Shown: one piece after another, positions 1 through 6,214 of the stretch
How the letters are laid out: every line of letters starts with the position of its first letter
How positions within the stretch are numbered: the stretch's first letter is position 1
NCBI GenBank assembly: GCA_017472105.1
Contig: JAFUQY010000325.1
Location: 1 to 14,409, forward strand
DNA length: 14,409 nt
Direction of reading: 5' to 3'
Source: Clostridia bacterium
GTDB taxonomy: Bacteria; Bacillota_A; Clostridia; Oscillospirales; CAG-272
Notes under the pieces: generated by a model
Seen by the model: the letters and a program-made list of their open reading frames with translations, nothing else
What the model was told of the DNA's origin: nothing
The model's database searches: none
Translations under genes and position numbers: made by a program

Positions 1-318
1 AAATACGGCGAAGACAATGCCGACTATCTGATGGAGATCGAGAGTAGCTGGATCAGCAATTATTCCACGCTCGGTTATATCCACTCGGCGGTGCACGATT
101 CTCCGGCAAATCTGAAACGCGCGAAAGAAGAAGCCGACAGCAAAGGCTGGAAACTGCGTGAGCTGGACGATGACCTCCGTCTTCTGCGGATGATGGTGGA
201 CGGCACATGGAACGACCGGGAATTTCTGATTCTGAAACCAGGTGAGCGGATCGCGGCGGATTATACCGGGCTGAAAGTGAAGGCTGAAAGATTCACGGAA
301 ACAGAAGCACACCCGTAA
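1..318 (+). CDS. DUF1638 domain protein, C-terminal part (5' end cut by window)
   Basis: The reading frame is open from base 1 and ends at TAA 316-318, giving 105 residues of a protein whose start lies outside the window. The segment begins KYGEDNADYLME, then has an aromatic-rich stretch with YIHSAVHD, a GDLRLL-like DDDLRLLRMMVDGTW segment and FLILKPGERI. This order (YGEDNADYL, then D-G-x-W, then E-E/F-L-I-x-x-P-G-x-x-I) matches what I recall of the C-terminal half of DUF1638 proteins, which are of unknown biochemical role and are often found near corrinoid-dependent methyltransferase genes in anaerobes. No such partner is visible here because the upstream side is cut. A bidirectional terminator follows after about 80 bases, so this is the last gene of its transcript. 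Family assignment is from memory of the motif pattern; the function is unknown. Confidence 0.75.
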   Translation, partial: KYGEDNADYLMEIESSWISNYSTLGYIHSAVHDSPANLKRAKEEADSKGWKLRELDDDLRLLRMMVDGTWNDREFLILKPGERIAADYTGLKVKAERFTETEAHP

Positions 319-393
319 CCCGGCAGATTTCAAACGCTGCTCCATGCTTCTGCGAGGCAGGTACAAATATTCGGGATTTTTCAGGCACAATAA

Positions 394-440
394 AAAATCG
401 CCGCTGAAACGGTAACAACTCCATCTCAGCGGCTGTTTTT
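394..440. terminator. Bidirectional intrinsic terminator
   Basis: GCCGCTGA (400-407) pairs perfectly with TCAGCGGC (426-433) around an 18-base loop. It is followed by TGTTTTT on the plus strand and preceded by AAAAAA (a T6 run on the minus strand). It can stop transcripts of the DUF1638 gene from the left and of the HTH/zinc-ribbon gene from the right, whose TAA stop lies at 439-441, inside the T tract. Confidence 0.8.
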
Positions 441-1203
441 ATCTCTTTTTGTAAACTTTAAGCTCCGGATTCACTCCGTTTTCTTCATACGTGCAGACCA
501 GCAGAAAATCCATATTGGCAGCGATCCCGAAGCATCTTTCACCGCCGAATTCACATTCCAGCTGAGTGCCGAGATAGGTGGCGTTATCATCCAGGAATTT
601 CACTTTCTGCCCGTTCGGAAGCGAATATTCGAGATTGATATACCCGCCAACCAGAAAATTGAGCGTCCTGACTTCGGGCATTCCTTCAACATGCAAATCG
701 TTGAGTTCCCGGATGAGCTGCTGCTTGAATTCTTCAAACCTCGTGTCCCCGCCGAGCTCCCGGTATCTTTTTCAGTAATTGAGCTGCGGAAGCTGATGTT
801 CAAAAAAGGCACGTGCCTGATCTGCCGGCCAGTTTTCGTTTGCCATATGATTGACAAGGAAATCCGTCAGTTCCTCAAGACTTGTATAGCAGAAATTGCC
901 GTCGGCATAGCACCATGTGCAGTATTCCTCGTTTAAAAATCCGTCCGGTTCTTTGCTGATATTCTCATCTTCCAGCGGCATACCGCAGCATTGGCATATG
1001 AGTTTCCGCGGAGAGCCAAGAAGCGTATTGATCGACACATCGTACAGCTTTGAGAGCAGCTTGAGCGTTTCGGTATTCGGTGTGGTCTCTCCGTTCTCCC
1101 AACGGCTCACCGCCTGTCTTGTAACGAAGATTTTTTCCGCCAGTTCTTCCTGTGAAAATCCTATTTTCGTCCGGAGTTCGAGAAGTATGTCCTTGGTTTC
1201 CAT
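439..1203 (-). pseudogene. HTH (XRE) / zinc-ribbon regulator interrupted by in-frame TGA
   Basis: One minus-strand frame runs from ATG 1201-1203 to TAA 439-441 (254 codons) but contains a single TGA at 772-774 (codon 144). Residues about 5-60 form an XRE-type helix-turn-helix (FSQEELAEKIFVTRQAVSRWENG). Residues 70-98 hold a putative zinc ribbon with C70, C72/C73, C95 and C98 (ICQCCGMPL ... EEYCTWC). After the TGA the same frame continues with KRYRELGGDTRFEEFK, then EGMPEVRTLNFLVGGY, FLDDNATYLGTQLECEFGG and CFGIAANMDFLLVCTY. That is the usual C-terminal domain of this clostridial regulator family, where I recall a Trp (LDYWKKY-like) at the TGA position. TGG to TGA is one transition. There are no other stops or frameshifts, so the lesion is recent, a sequencing error, or read through. 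Otherwise a 143-residue truncated regulator is made. Confidence 0.8.
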
Positions 1204-1233
1204 CTGTTCACCGCCTTTGTTTATTGTGTTTCT

Positions 1234-1262
1234 ATTATATCACAGCGGAACTGATGTGACAA
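1234..1262 (-). promoter_or_regulatory. Promoter of the HTH/zinc-ribbon gene
   Basis: On the minus strand TTGTCA (1262-1257), a 17-base spacer and TATAAT (1239-1234) precede the ATG at 1203 by about 30 bases. TGTGA lies directly before the -10, forming a TRTGn-type extended -10. A 6-bp hairpin (AGCAAC 1262-1267 / GTTGCT 1273-1278) abuts the -35; it lacks a T run and is at best a weak terminator for the upstream regulator gene. Confidence 0.75.
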
Positions 1263-1294
1263 GCAACTCGCTGTTGCTGTTTCTGCGCGTCCGC

Positions 1295-1954
1295 TCATTT
1301 CAGCCGGAATCTGTTCTTCTCGAATTCCAGAATTCCTTCGTCACGCATCCGTCCGAGCTCCGCTGACATGGCACTGCGGTCCACTGACAGAAAATCCGCG
1401 AGCTCCTGCCGGTTGAACGGGATTGTGAATTCCGCGCTGTTCTGCCGTCTGGCTTCATCCGAGAGGTAGGACAGCAGTTTTTCCCTTGTAGTGCGTTTCG
1501 CCATATGTCCGAGTTTCTGCACCAGACGGCGGTTCTTCTCGGAAATGGCGAAAAACAGGTTCTGCACCACCATGGCGTGAAACCGGCAGGCGGAAGAACA
1601 GGTGGTGATGATCCGCTTTACATCGAAGAAAATCACCGTACTGTCCGCCGCCGCCACCACATCGTTTAGAATCGCGCCGCTTTCCGGTGCCATGCAGGCT
1701 TCTCCGAACATCTCGCCGACGCCGATGTGCTGGATGATGCTCCGGCTGCCCCAGAAGTCGTCCCGCTGGATATACAGGTTTCCTTCGACCAGAACCGTGA
1801 TGCAGGAGAGATGCTCGCCCTGACGGAACACGGTTTCCCCTTTCTGATACGTCTTCGCCCTTGCGTCAAGGCAGGTGAGCATAGCGGCGATTTCCTCTTC
1901 TGACACACCGGCGAACAGCTGGGTCCGCTTCAGTGCAGGAATATATTTCTTCAT
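1295..1954 (-). CDS. Crp/Fnr-family regulator, probable HcpR-type
   Basis: A 219-residue Crp/Fnr protein. The N-terminal cyclic-nucleotide-binding-like beta roll covers about residues 10-125 (LFAGVSEEEIAAML, FRQGEHLSCITVLVEGNL, GEMFGEACM), followed by a long dimer helix and a C-terminal winged HTH at about 145-219 (REKLLSYLSDEARR, FTIPFNRQELADFLSVDRSAMSAELGRMRDEGI). The start ATG 1954 has GGAG at 1961-1964 (minus strand). There is no N-terminal cysteine cluster of the Fnr kind, although Cys residues occur in the central ITTCSSACRF stretch. It is divergent from hcp with a 99-base gap. Crp/Fnr regulators beside hcp are known in anaerobes as HcpR and activate hcp under nitrosative stress (established comparative genomics). 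Assignment as HcpR here rests on family plus neighbour. The likely effector is NO or another stress signal, not cAMP, but this cannot be read from the sequence. Confidence 0.85.
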   Translation of the reverse strand: MKKYIPALKRTQLFAGVSEEEIAAMLTCLDARAKTYQKGETVFRQGEHLSCITVLVEGNLYIQRDDFWGSRSIIQHIGVGEMFGEACMAPESGAILNDVVAAADSTVIFFDVKRIITTCSSACRFHAMVVQNLFFAISEKNRRLVQKLGHMAKRTTREKLLSYLSDEARRQNSAEFTIPFNRQELADFLSVDRSAMSAELGRMRDEGILEFEKNRFRLK

Positions 1955-1969
1955 AAAAAACTCCGTTAC

Positions 1970-1983
1970 GTTGGAAATACAAC
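1970..1983. promoter_or_regulatory. Candidate Crp/Fnr (HcpR) operator
   Basis: GTTG-N6-CAAC inverted repeat (GTTG 1970-1973, CAAC 1980-1983) in the hcpR/hcp divergent region. Its centre, 1976.5, lies about 41 bases upstream of the start predicted from the hcp -10 (2006-2011). That is the class II activator position for Crp/Fnr proteins, and hcp has no good -35 of its own. On the other strand it lies just downstream of the predicted regulator start, which would allow autorepression. The half-sites are short, so this is a candidate only. Confidence 0.4.
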
Positions 1984-1998
1984 AGACTTGTTTGATAT

Positions 1999-2027
1999 AT
2001 TGTACTATAATATAGCCGTAAAATCAA
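1999..2027 (-). promoter_or_regulatory. Promoter of the Crp/Fnr regulator gene
   Basis: On the minus strand TTGATT (2027-2022), a 17-base spacer and TACAAT (2004-1999). It overlaps the divergent hcp -10 at 2006-2011, so the two promoters probably compete for polymerase. Confidence 0.5.
2006..2011 (+). promoter_or_regulatory. hcp promoter -10 element (activator-dependent type)
   Basis: A perfect TATAAT lies 42 bases upstream of the hcp ATG, but the hexamer 17 bases upstream (CAGACT, 1983-1988) does not resemble TTGACA. A good -10 without a -35, with a Crp/Fnr-like dyad centred at about -41, is the pattern of an activator-dependent promoter. Confidence 0.5.
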
Positions 2028-2053
2028 TACCGAAATCGGAGGATTACAAATAT

Positions 2054-3655
2054 ATGTGCAGCTCCATGTTTTGCTTTCAGTGTGAACAGACTGCGGGATG
2101 CAAGTCCTGCACAGGTGCGGCGGGTGTATGCGGCAAAAAGGCTGACACTGCCCGGCTTCAGGATGAACTGACCGGTGCGCTGATCGGACTTGCCCGTGCC
2201 ACCTTCGGCAATGAACATCTCGTGAACGAGGGAACCCACCGTCTTGTCATGGAAGGTCTCTTCACCACCGTCACCAACGTAAACTTCAACAACGAAACCA
2301 TCACCGCCCTCATCGAAAAAACGGCAGCGGAGAAAAAGCGGATCGTTCCCGACTGTGCGGTCTGCATGTCGTCCTGCGGCAGAACCGAAAATTATGACAT
2401 GCAGAATCTCTGGAACGCCGACGAGGACATCCGCTCCCTCAAGTCCCTGATTCTGTTCGGCATCCGCGGTGTGGCGGCATATGCGTATCATGCGGCTGTG
2501 CTGGGCTACACCGATGAGGCAATCTCCGGCTTCTTCTATAAGGCTCTGTTTGCCGTCGGTGAGGACAGCTGGGGCATGGAGGAGCTTCTGCCCGTCGTCA
2601 TGGAAGTGGGAGAAGTCAACCTGAAATGCATGGCTCTGCTTGACCGCGCAAACACGGAAACCTACGGCAATCCCACGCCCGCTGAAGTCAGCCTGACCGT
2701 GGAAAAAGGGCCGTTCATCGTGATTTCCGGGCATGATCTGTACGATCTGAGACAGCTTCTTGAGCAGACCGAAGGCAAGGGCGTGAATATCTACACCCAC
2801 GGCGAAATGCTGCCGGCGCACGCTTATCCCGAGCTGAAGATATACAGCCATCTCAAGGGCAATTTCGGCACCGCATGGCAGAATCAGCAGAAGGAGTTTG
2901 CAGATCTTCCCGCACCGGTTCTCTTCACCACCAACTGTCTGATGCCGCCGAAAGTAAGCTACGCAGACCGCGTGTTTACCACAGAAGTGGTGTCCTATCC
3001 CGAAATGGTGCACATCGGTGAGAACAAGGATTTCACTCCCGTCATCGAAAAGGCACTGGAGCTGGGCGGATACCCCGTCGATATGCGCTTCACCGGAATC
3101 AACGGCGGCGAAAAAGTCATGACCGGCTTCGGACACAATACCGTGCTTTCCGTGGCGGATACCGTCATTGACGCGGTGAAATCCGGTGCGATCCGTCACT
3201 TCTTCCTGGTTGGCGGATGCGACGGCGCGAAACCCGGACGGAATTACTACACGGAATTTGTGAAGCAGACCCCTGCGGACAGCGTGATTCTGACGCTTGC
3301 CTGCGGAAAATACCGCTTCAACGACCTCGATCTCGGCACCATCGGCGGACTTCCGCGCATCATGGACATGGGTCAGTGCAACGATGCATACAGCGCGATC
3401 AAGGTTGCCGTGGCTCTGGCGGAAGCCTTCGGATGCGGTGTAAACGATCTACCGCTGTCCATGGTACTGTCATGGTACGAACAGAAGGCGGTGTGCATCC
3501 TGCTGACGCTCCTGCATCTGGGAATCAAAAACATCCTGCTCGGTCCCAGCCTGCCCGCGTTTGTATCGCCGAATGTGCTGAACTATCTTGTGGAAAACTA
3601 CAATATCGCGCCGATTTCCACTCCCGAAGCGGATCTCGCAAAGATTCTCGGCTGA
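2054..3655 (+). CDS. hcp: Hydroxylamine reductase / hybrid-cluster protein Hcp
   Basis: A 533-residue cytoplasmic iron-sulfur protein that reduces hydroxylamine in vitro and is linked in vivo to NO detoxification and protein S-nitrosylation (family knowledge). The N-terminal cluster cysteines are C7, C10, C19 and C26, with an extra C16 (CFQCEQTAGCKSC). The hybrid-cluster ligands all appear present: H227 (SGHDLYD), E251 (THGEMLPAH), C295 (TTNCLMPP), C389 (VGGCDGAKPGR), C417 (LACGKYRFN), C442 (GQCNDAYS) and E476 (WYEQKA). They sit at an almost constant offset of 17-18 from the Desulfovibrio numbering I recall (244, 268, 312, 406, 434, 459, 494). ATG 2054 is chosen because GGAGG (2038-2042) lies 11 bases upstream and the family begins close to MFC. 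A TTG at 1988 in the same frame would lie inside the promoter. It is monocistronic and divergent from its probable regulator; no NADH oxidoreductase hcr gene is adjacent. Confidence 0.96.
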   Translation: MCSSMFCFQCEQTAGCKSCTGAAGVCGKKADTARLQDELTGALIGLARATFGNEHLVNEGTHRLVMEGLFTTVTNVNFNNETITALIEKTAAEKKRIVPDCAVCMSSCGRTENYDMQNLWNADEDIRSLKSLILFGIRGVAAYAYHAAVLGYTDEAISGFFYKALFAVGEDSWGMEELLPVVMEVGEVNLKCMALLDRANTETYGNPTPAEVSLTVEKGPFIVISGHDLYDLRQLLEQTEGKGVNIYTHGEMLPAHAYPELKIYSHLKGNFGTAWQNQQKEFADLPAPVLFTTNCLMPPKVSYADRVFTTEVVSYPEMVHIGENKDFTPVIEKALELGGYPVDMRFTGINGGEKVMTGFGHNTVLSVADTVIDAVKSGAIRHFFLVGGCDGAKPGRNYYTEFVKQTPADSVILTLACGKYRFNDLDLGTIGGLPRIMDMGQCNDAYSAIKVAVALAEAFGCGVNDLPLSMVLSWYEQKAVCILLTLLHLGIKNILLGPSLPAFVSPNVLNYLVENYNIAPISTPEADLAKILG

Positions 3656-3730
3656 ACCGGACAAACCGTACCTGAATACAGCGTCCGCCTGTAAAAATTC
3701 CGATGCAGCTGCGTATTTTCCCGAAACCAC

Positions 3731-3760
3731 TTGACAGCATGCGTTTTCAGGGTATATAAT
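3731..3760 (+). promoter_or_regulatory. Strong promoter P1 in the hcp-GNAT intergenic region
   Basis: Consensus TTGACA (3731-3736), an 18-base spacer and TATAAT (3755-3760). The predicted start is near 3767, only about 13 bases before the strong hairpin/T-run terminator at 3780-3820. Unless that terminator is regulated, the product would be a roughly 50-base RNA. Confidence 0.7.
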
Positions 3761-3779
3761 ATAATTGTAAAATTCAATG

Positions 3780-3820
3780 ATACCTCATTCCGGAGGCTTC
3801 GGGATGGGGTATTTTCATGT
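3780..3820 (+). terminator. Intrinsic terminator / possible attenuator
   Basis: The stem runs from 3780 to 3812. Bases 3781-3794 pair with 3798-3811 without mismatch (three G-U pairs), and the loop is GGC. It is followed by TTTTCATGTTTTT on the plus strand. It may end hcp transcripts (stop at 3655) and also faces the P1 promoter directly, so it could act as an attenuator for the downstream GNAT gene. Confidence 0.7.
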
Positions 3821-3887
3821 TTTTCAGCCGCCGGGAGACAGAATCCGGTATGGAGCAGTCTGCGGCGCACCGGTACACAGCAAAAGT

Positions 3888-3916
3888 TTGACAAATCCGG
3901 TTTTCTGTGCTATACT
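3888..3916 (+). promoter_or_regulatory. Promoter P2 of the GNAT gene
   Basis: TTGACA (3888-3893), exactly 17 bases, TATACT (3911-3916). The predicted start near 3923 gives a leader of about 145 bases before the GNAT ATG at 4068. Confidence 0.75.
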
Positions 3917-3923
3917 GTTGCCA

Positions 3924-3936
3924 CGGGATCATCCCG
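3924..3936. promoter_or_regulatory. Dyad at the P2 transcription start (candidate operator)
   Basis: CGGGAT-C-ATCCCG, a perfect 13-base odd palindrome placed at about +1 to +13 of P2, where a bound repressor would block initiation. With a one-base centre it is unlikely to act as an RNA hairpin. No binding protein can be named. Confidence 0.4.
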
Positions 3937-3979
3937 AATTTATTTTTGGAGAATGCTGTTTGAAGAAAAACAACACCTT

Positions 3980-4061
3980 GGAGTCGGTTTTGTAAGCGGG
4001 AGGCTTTGCAAATCCAACTCCGCGTGCCTCCTGCAATTGCAATTACACAATTTTAGTGAGG
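3980..4061 (+). promoter_or_regulatory. Structured mRNA leader with possible SD-sequestering switch
   Basis: GGAGTCGG (3980-3987) pairs with CCAACTCC (4014-4021) with one mismatch, continued inward by TTTTGTAAGC (3988-3997) against GCTTTGCAAA (4003-4012) with two bulges and one wobble. This makes one long imperfect hairpin with a GGGAG apical loop. The loop and flank GGAGGC (3999-4004) are complementary to GCCTCC (4026-4031) four bases after the hairpin, as in an H-type pseudoknot. GCCTC (4026-4030) can instead pair with GAGGT (4058-4062), the Shine-Dalgarno of the GNAT gene. Two exclusive partners for one element is a switch-like layout. I do not recognise a known riboswitch class. Individual pairings are short, so confidence is modest. 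Confidence 0.35.
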
Positions 4062-4067
4062 TAAGAA

Positions 4068-4724
4068 ATGATTGACAACATTATCATCCGTCATGAGACG
4101 GAAAATGACTGGCGTGAAGTGGAAAACCTGACCCGCGAGGCGTTCTGGAACGTCTACAAACCCGGCTGTGACGAGCATTATTACGTCCACATGATGCGCT
4201 CCCATCCCGATTTCATCCCTGCTCTTGCGTTCGTGCTGGAGCATGAGGAAAAAATCATCGGGAACATCATGTACACAAAAGCATGGCTCGAGGACGAAAC
4301 CGGTGAACGGCGGGAAATTCTCTCCTTCGGTCCGCTCTGCGTTGCTCCCGAATATCAGCGGCAGAAGCTCGGCAAACTCCTGATCGAGCATTCGTTTGAT
4401 GCGGCACGGAAGATGGGATACGATGTGAACGTCATCTTCGGCAATCCCGGAAACTATGTCAGCCGCGGATTCGTCAGCTGCCAAAAGAAAAACGTCAGCT
4501 TTGTCCGGTACGGCAATTTCCCGACGGCACTTCTTGTCGCGGAGCTTGTACCCGGTGCGCTGGACGGCAGAAAGTGGCTCTATATTCCATCAAGTGCCGC
4601 TGACTGCTGTGAAGACACCGATGCAGTTGCCGCATTTGACGCATCCTTCCCGCCGAAGGAAAAGAAATGGATGCCCTCGCAGGAGGAATTCTACATTTAC
4701 AGTCATTCAAGCGTAGTCCGTTAA
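4068..4724 (+). CDS. GNAT-family N-acetyltransferase (YhbS-like)
   Basis: A 218-residue soluble protein with one GNAT fold in its first ~140 residues: N-terminal beta strand IIIRHETENDWREV, then AFVLEHEEKIIGNIMYTKAW, the motif B/A core LSFGPLCVAPEYQRQKLGKLLIEHSF (residues 85-110; acetyl-CoA pyrophosphate loop around Q97-K103) and a distal VIFGNPGNYVSRGF. The GNPxYYxxxGF-like motif is typical of the YhbS (COG3153) branch, usually annotated as predicted acetyltransferases with unknown acceptor. The C-terminal ~75 residues (ALLVAELVPGALDGRKWLYIP and after) also fit this branch, which has a longer tail than minimal GNATs. ATG 4068 has GTGAGG at 4056-4061, 6 bases upstream. It stands alone between its own complex leader and a terminator. 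The acceptor cannot be predicted from sequence; amine or small-molecule detoxification is a guess. Confidence 0.88.
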   Translation: MIDNIIIRHETENDWREVENLTREAFWNVYKPGCDEHYYVHMMRSHPDFIPALAFVLEHEEKIIGNIMYTKAWLEDETGERREILSFGPLCVAPEYQRQKLGKLLIEHSFDAARKMGYDVNVIFGNPGNYVSRGFVSCQKKNVSFVRYGNFPTALLVAELVPGALDGRKWLYIPSSAADCCEDTDAVAAFDASFPPKEKKWMPSQEEFYIYSHSSVVR

Positions 4725-4732
4725 TCCAAAAG

Positions 4733-4777
4733 AGCACCGATGAGGTTTCATTCCCTGATTCCTCACCGGTGCTTTTT
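4733..4777. terminator. Terminator between convergent GNAT and SDR genes
   Basis: AGCACCGATGAGG (4733-4745) pairs with CCTCACCGGTGCT (4761-4773) with one mismatch, then TTTTT (4773-4777) on the plus strand. On the minus strand the 3' side is CTTTTGG, a weaker T run. It serves the GNAT gene and possibly the SDR gene, whose stop is at 4781-4783. Confidence 0.85.
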
Positions 4778-4780
4778 CTG

Positions 4781-5572
4781 TTATTTCAGTACCATGCGGA
4801 TCGCGTACAGCTGCATCCGTTTCGGCAGAAGATTCAGAAGCAGCAGGAGCGGGTTGCGGTTGATGCTGTATGCGAATGCGGGACTGCGTTTTTCAAGAAT
4901 CCGCACGGCTTTTGCGGCGAGCTTCTCCGGCGGGATGCATCTCGCTTCGACGCGGTTCACAATCCGGCGGAACCGGTCTGCATTGCAGGAATACAGCGCG
5001 GTCTTTTCGCAGAATCGGTCAAGCACATCCGTGGAAACGCCGAGCATGCCCGTATCGACCGCACCCGCCCGGAGTACCGACACCGGAATCCCAAGCAGCT
5101 GCAATTCCATCCGCAGGGAGTAGGCATATTTGTCGAGCGCACCCTTGGTCACAGCGTAAATTCCCGTGAACGGAAGCGGATCGAGCGGTGCCAGCTCACT
5201 TGTGGTGATGAGAATCCGGCTTCCCTTCCTGAGAAGCGGCAGAAATGTCCGGTTGACAAGGAACGCGCCGGTCAGATTCACGTCCACGATCCGACGGAAG
5301 CTGTCACAATCCATTTCCGCCAGCGAATCGAGCATATAGATTCCCGCAAAATGAACGACGGCACAGAGCGAATCGGTATATTCCCGCACAGTCTCAAACG
5401 CGGCTTTCACACTCTCCTCCGAAGTGACGTCCGCTTCAATCGGAATGACGCCGTCCTCAGGCTCGCCGACTCTGCGGTCAAGTGCAAATACACGGACGCC
5501 GCGGGATTGCAGAGCCTTCACAGCCGCGTGACCCATACCGCCGTATGCACCGGTGATGAGCACGTTTTTCAT
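4781..5572 (-). CDS. Short-chain dehydrogenase/reductase (SDR)
   Basis: A 263-residue classical SDR. The Rossmann nucleotide loop TGAYGGMG is at residues 7-14. D32 ends beta-2 (VFALDRR), which in this family usually favours NAD(H) over NADP(H). D48 (EADV) contacts adenine, and the NAG motif is altered to FAG (HFAGIY, 75-79). N99 (VDVNL), S125 (ITTSE), Y139 and K143 (YAVTK) complete the catalytic tetrad, so an active oxidoreductase is expected. The substrate is unknown. The C-terminal ~50 residues (PEKLAAKAVRILEKRSPAFAYSINRNPLLLLLNLLPKRMQLY) resemble SDRs near sterol/lipid-type dehydrogenases, with a hydrophobic LLLLLNLLP segment that may touch membrane or lipid. Its ATG (5570-5572) lies 4 bases after the TGA of the UPF0316 gene, so the two are cotranscribed. 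The ribosome site is poor (GAGAAG directly before ATG), suggesting translational coupling. Confidence 0.92.
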   Translation of the reverse strand: MKNVLITGAYGGMGHAAVKALQSRGVRVFALDRRVGEPEDGVIPIEADVTSEESVKAAFETVREYTDSLCAVVHFAGIYMLDSLAEMDCDSFRRIVDVNLTGAFLVNRTFLPLLRKGSRILITTSELAPLDPLPFTGIYAVTKGALDKYAYSLRMELQLLGIPVSVLRAGAVDTGMLGVSTDVLDRFCEKTALYSCNADRFRRIVNRVEARCIPPEKLAAKAVRILEKRSPAFAYSINRNPLLLLLNLLPKRMQLYAIRMVLK

Positions 5573-5576
5573 CTTC

Positions 5577-6119
5577 TCACTTCACCATACCGTATCCGCC
5601 GGCGTACTTGCTGACCTCGGATGCAACAACGAACACCTTATTGTCGCAGACCGCACGGATATCCCGGAGTACGGCGGGTGTTTCGCGTCGGGGCAGGACG
5701 ATGAAGATCATGTTCATCTTATCCGTGGAGCCGTGTCCGTCGAAAACGGTATATCCGCGGTTGTTTTCCTTCAGGTATGCGATGATCTTCGCGGTGCTCT
5801 CGTCGCCGGCAATCAGTTCAAGGTTGGATGTGCCGAGCGCGATTTTGTTCTCGATCGTGGAGCCGAGGAAGAGCCCCGTTGCGTACCCGATGCAGTAGAA
5901 CAGCAGCAGGAAGAGATTGTCCCCCAGGGTTCCGATGATTGTTGACACCACCAGACCCCAGATGGCACATTCCACAAATCCGAGTCCCGCCGCCTTCACT
6001 CTCTGACCCTTGACCATCATGCAGGTCTTGAGCGACTGGATGGTGATTTCCACAATTTTTGCGGCACACACGAGAAAGCACACCGCGATGGGATGCAGTG
6101 ATGCTAAAAGTTCTGACAT
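5577..6119 (-). CDS. UPF0316 / DUF2179 membrane protein
   Basis: A 180-residue protein with an N-terminal membrane part of about three helices (roughly residues 6-24, 42-60 and 64-84; LVVSTIIGTLGDNLFLLLFYCIGYATGLFLG) and a C-terminal soluble DUF2179 domain at about 95-175 (TVFDGHGSTDKMNMIFIVLPRRE, AVCDNKVFVVASEVSKY). This order defines the UPF0316 family (DUF5698 plus DUF2179). DUF2179 has a PII-like small fold also found at the C-terminus of YitT-type proteins; a ligand-sensing role is suspected in the family but unproven. ATG 6119 is preferred over a longer ATG at 6158 because GGAGGAATTT directly precedes it and the membrane helix then starts near the N-terminus. It is the first gene of a two-gene unit with the SDR, driven by the promoter at 6186-6214. 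Confidence 0.9.
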   Translation of the reverse strand: MSELLASLHPIAVCFLVCAAKIVEITIQSLKTCMMVKGQRVKAAGLGFVECAIWGLVVSTIIGTLGDNLFLLLFYCIGYATGLFLGSTIENKIALGTSNLELIAGDESTAKIIAYLKENNRGYTVFDGHGSTDKMNMIFIVLPRRETPAVLRDIRAVCDNKVFVVASEVSKYAGGYGMVK

Positions 6120-6174
6120 AAATTCCTCCGTAAATCCGCCGCAGTCATGCATCAGCATTGCGGACAGGTGATTT

Positions 6175-6186
6175 TGTATGCATACA
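6175..6186. promoter_or_regulatory. 12-bp palindrome at the UPF0316 transcription start
   Basis: TGTATGCATACA is a perfect 12-base palindrome that begins at the edge of the -10 and covers the predicted start (~6179). This is a typical position for a repressor operator. The regulator is unknown. Confidence 0.4.
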
Positions 6187-6214
6187 GTATATCACAAATG
6201 CCCCGGTATTGCAA
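6186..6214 (-). promoter_or_regulatory. Promoter of the UPF0316-SDR operon
   Basis: On the minus strand TTGCAA (6214-6209), 17 bases, TATACT (6191-6186), with TGTGA directly before the -10 (extended -10). The predicted start near 6179 leaves a leader of about 60 bases before ATG 6119. Confidence 0.75.

Noticed and set aside
439..1203. Organism-wide UGA-to-Trp recoding as explanation of the in-frame TGA
   Set aside because: Several intact genes terminate at TGA where their families end, and Trp is encoded by TGG throughout.
1988..2053. TTG start giving hcp 22 extra residues
   Set aside because: It lies within the promoter region and has no ribosome site; GGAGG at 2038-2042 serves ATG 2054.
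2024..3199. 391-codon minus-strand frame opposite hcp
   Set aside because: Shadow frame; hcp has every expected cluster ligand on the plus strand.
3777..4075. Small overlapping plus-strand frames (72 and 114 codons) between hcp and GNAT
   Set aside because: They overlap the terminator, promoter P2 and leader structure, lack ribosome sites and show no protein-like composition.
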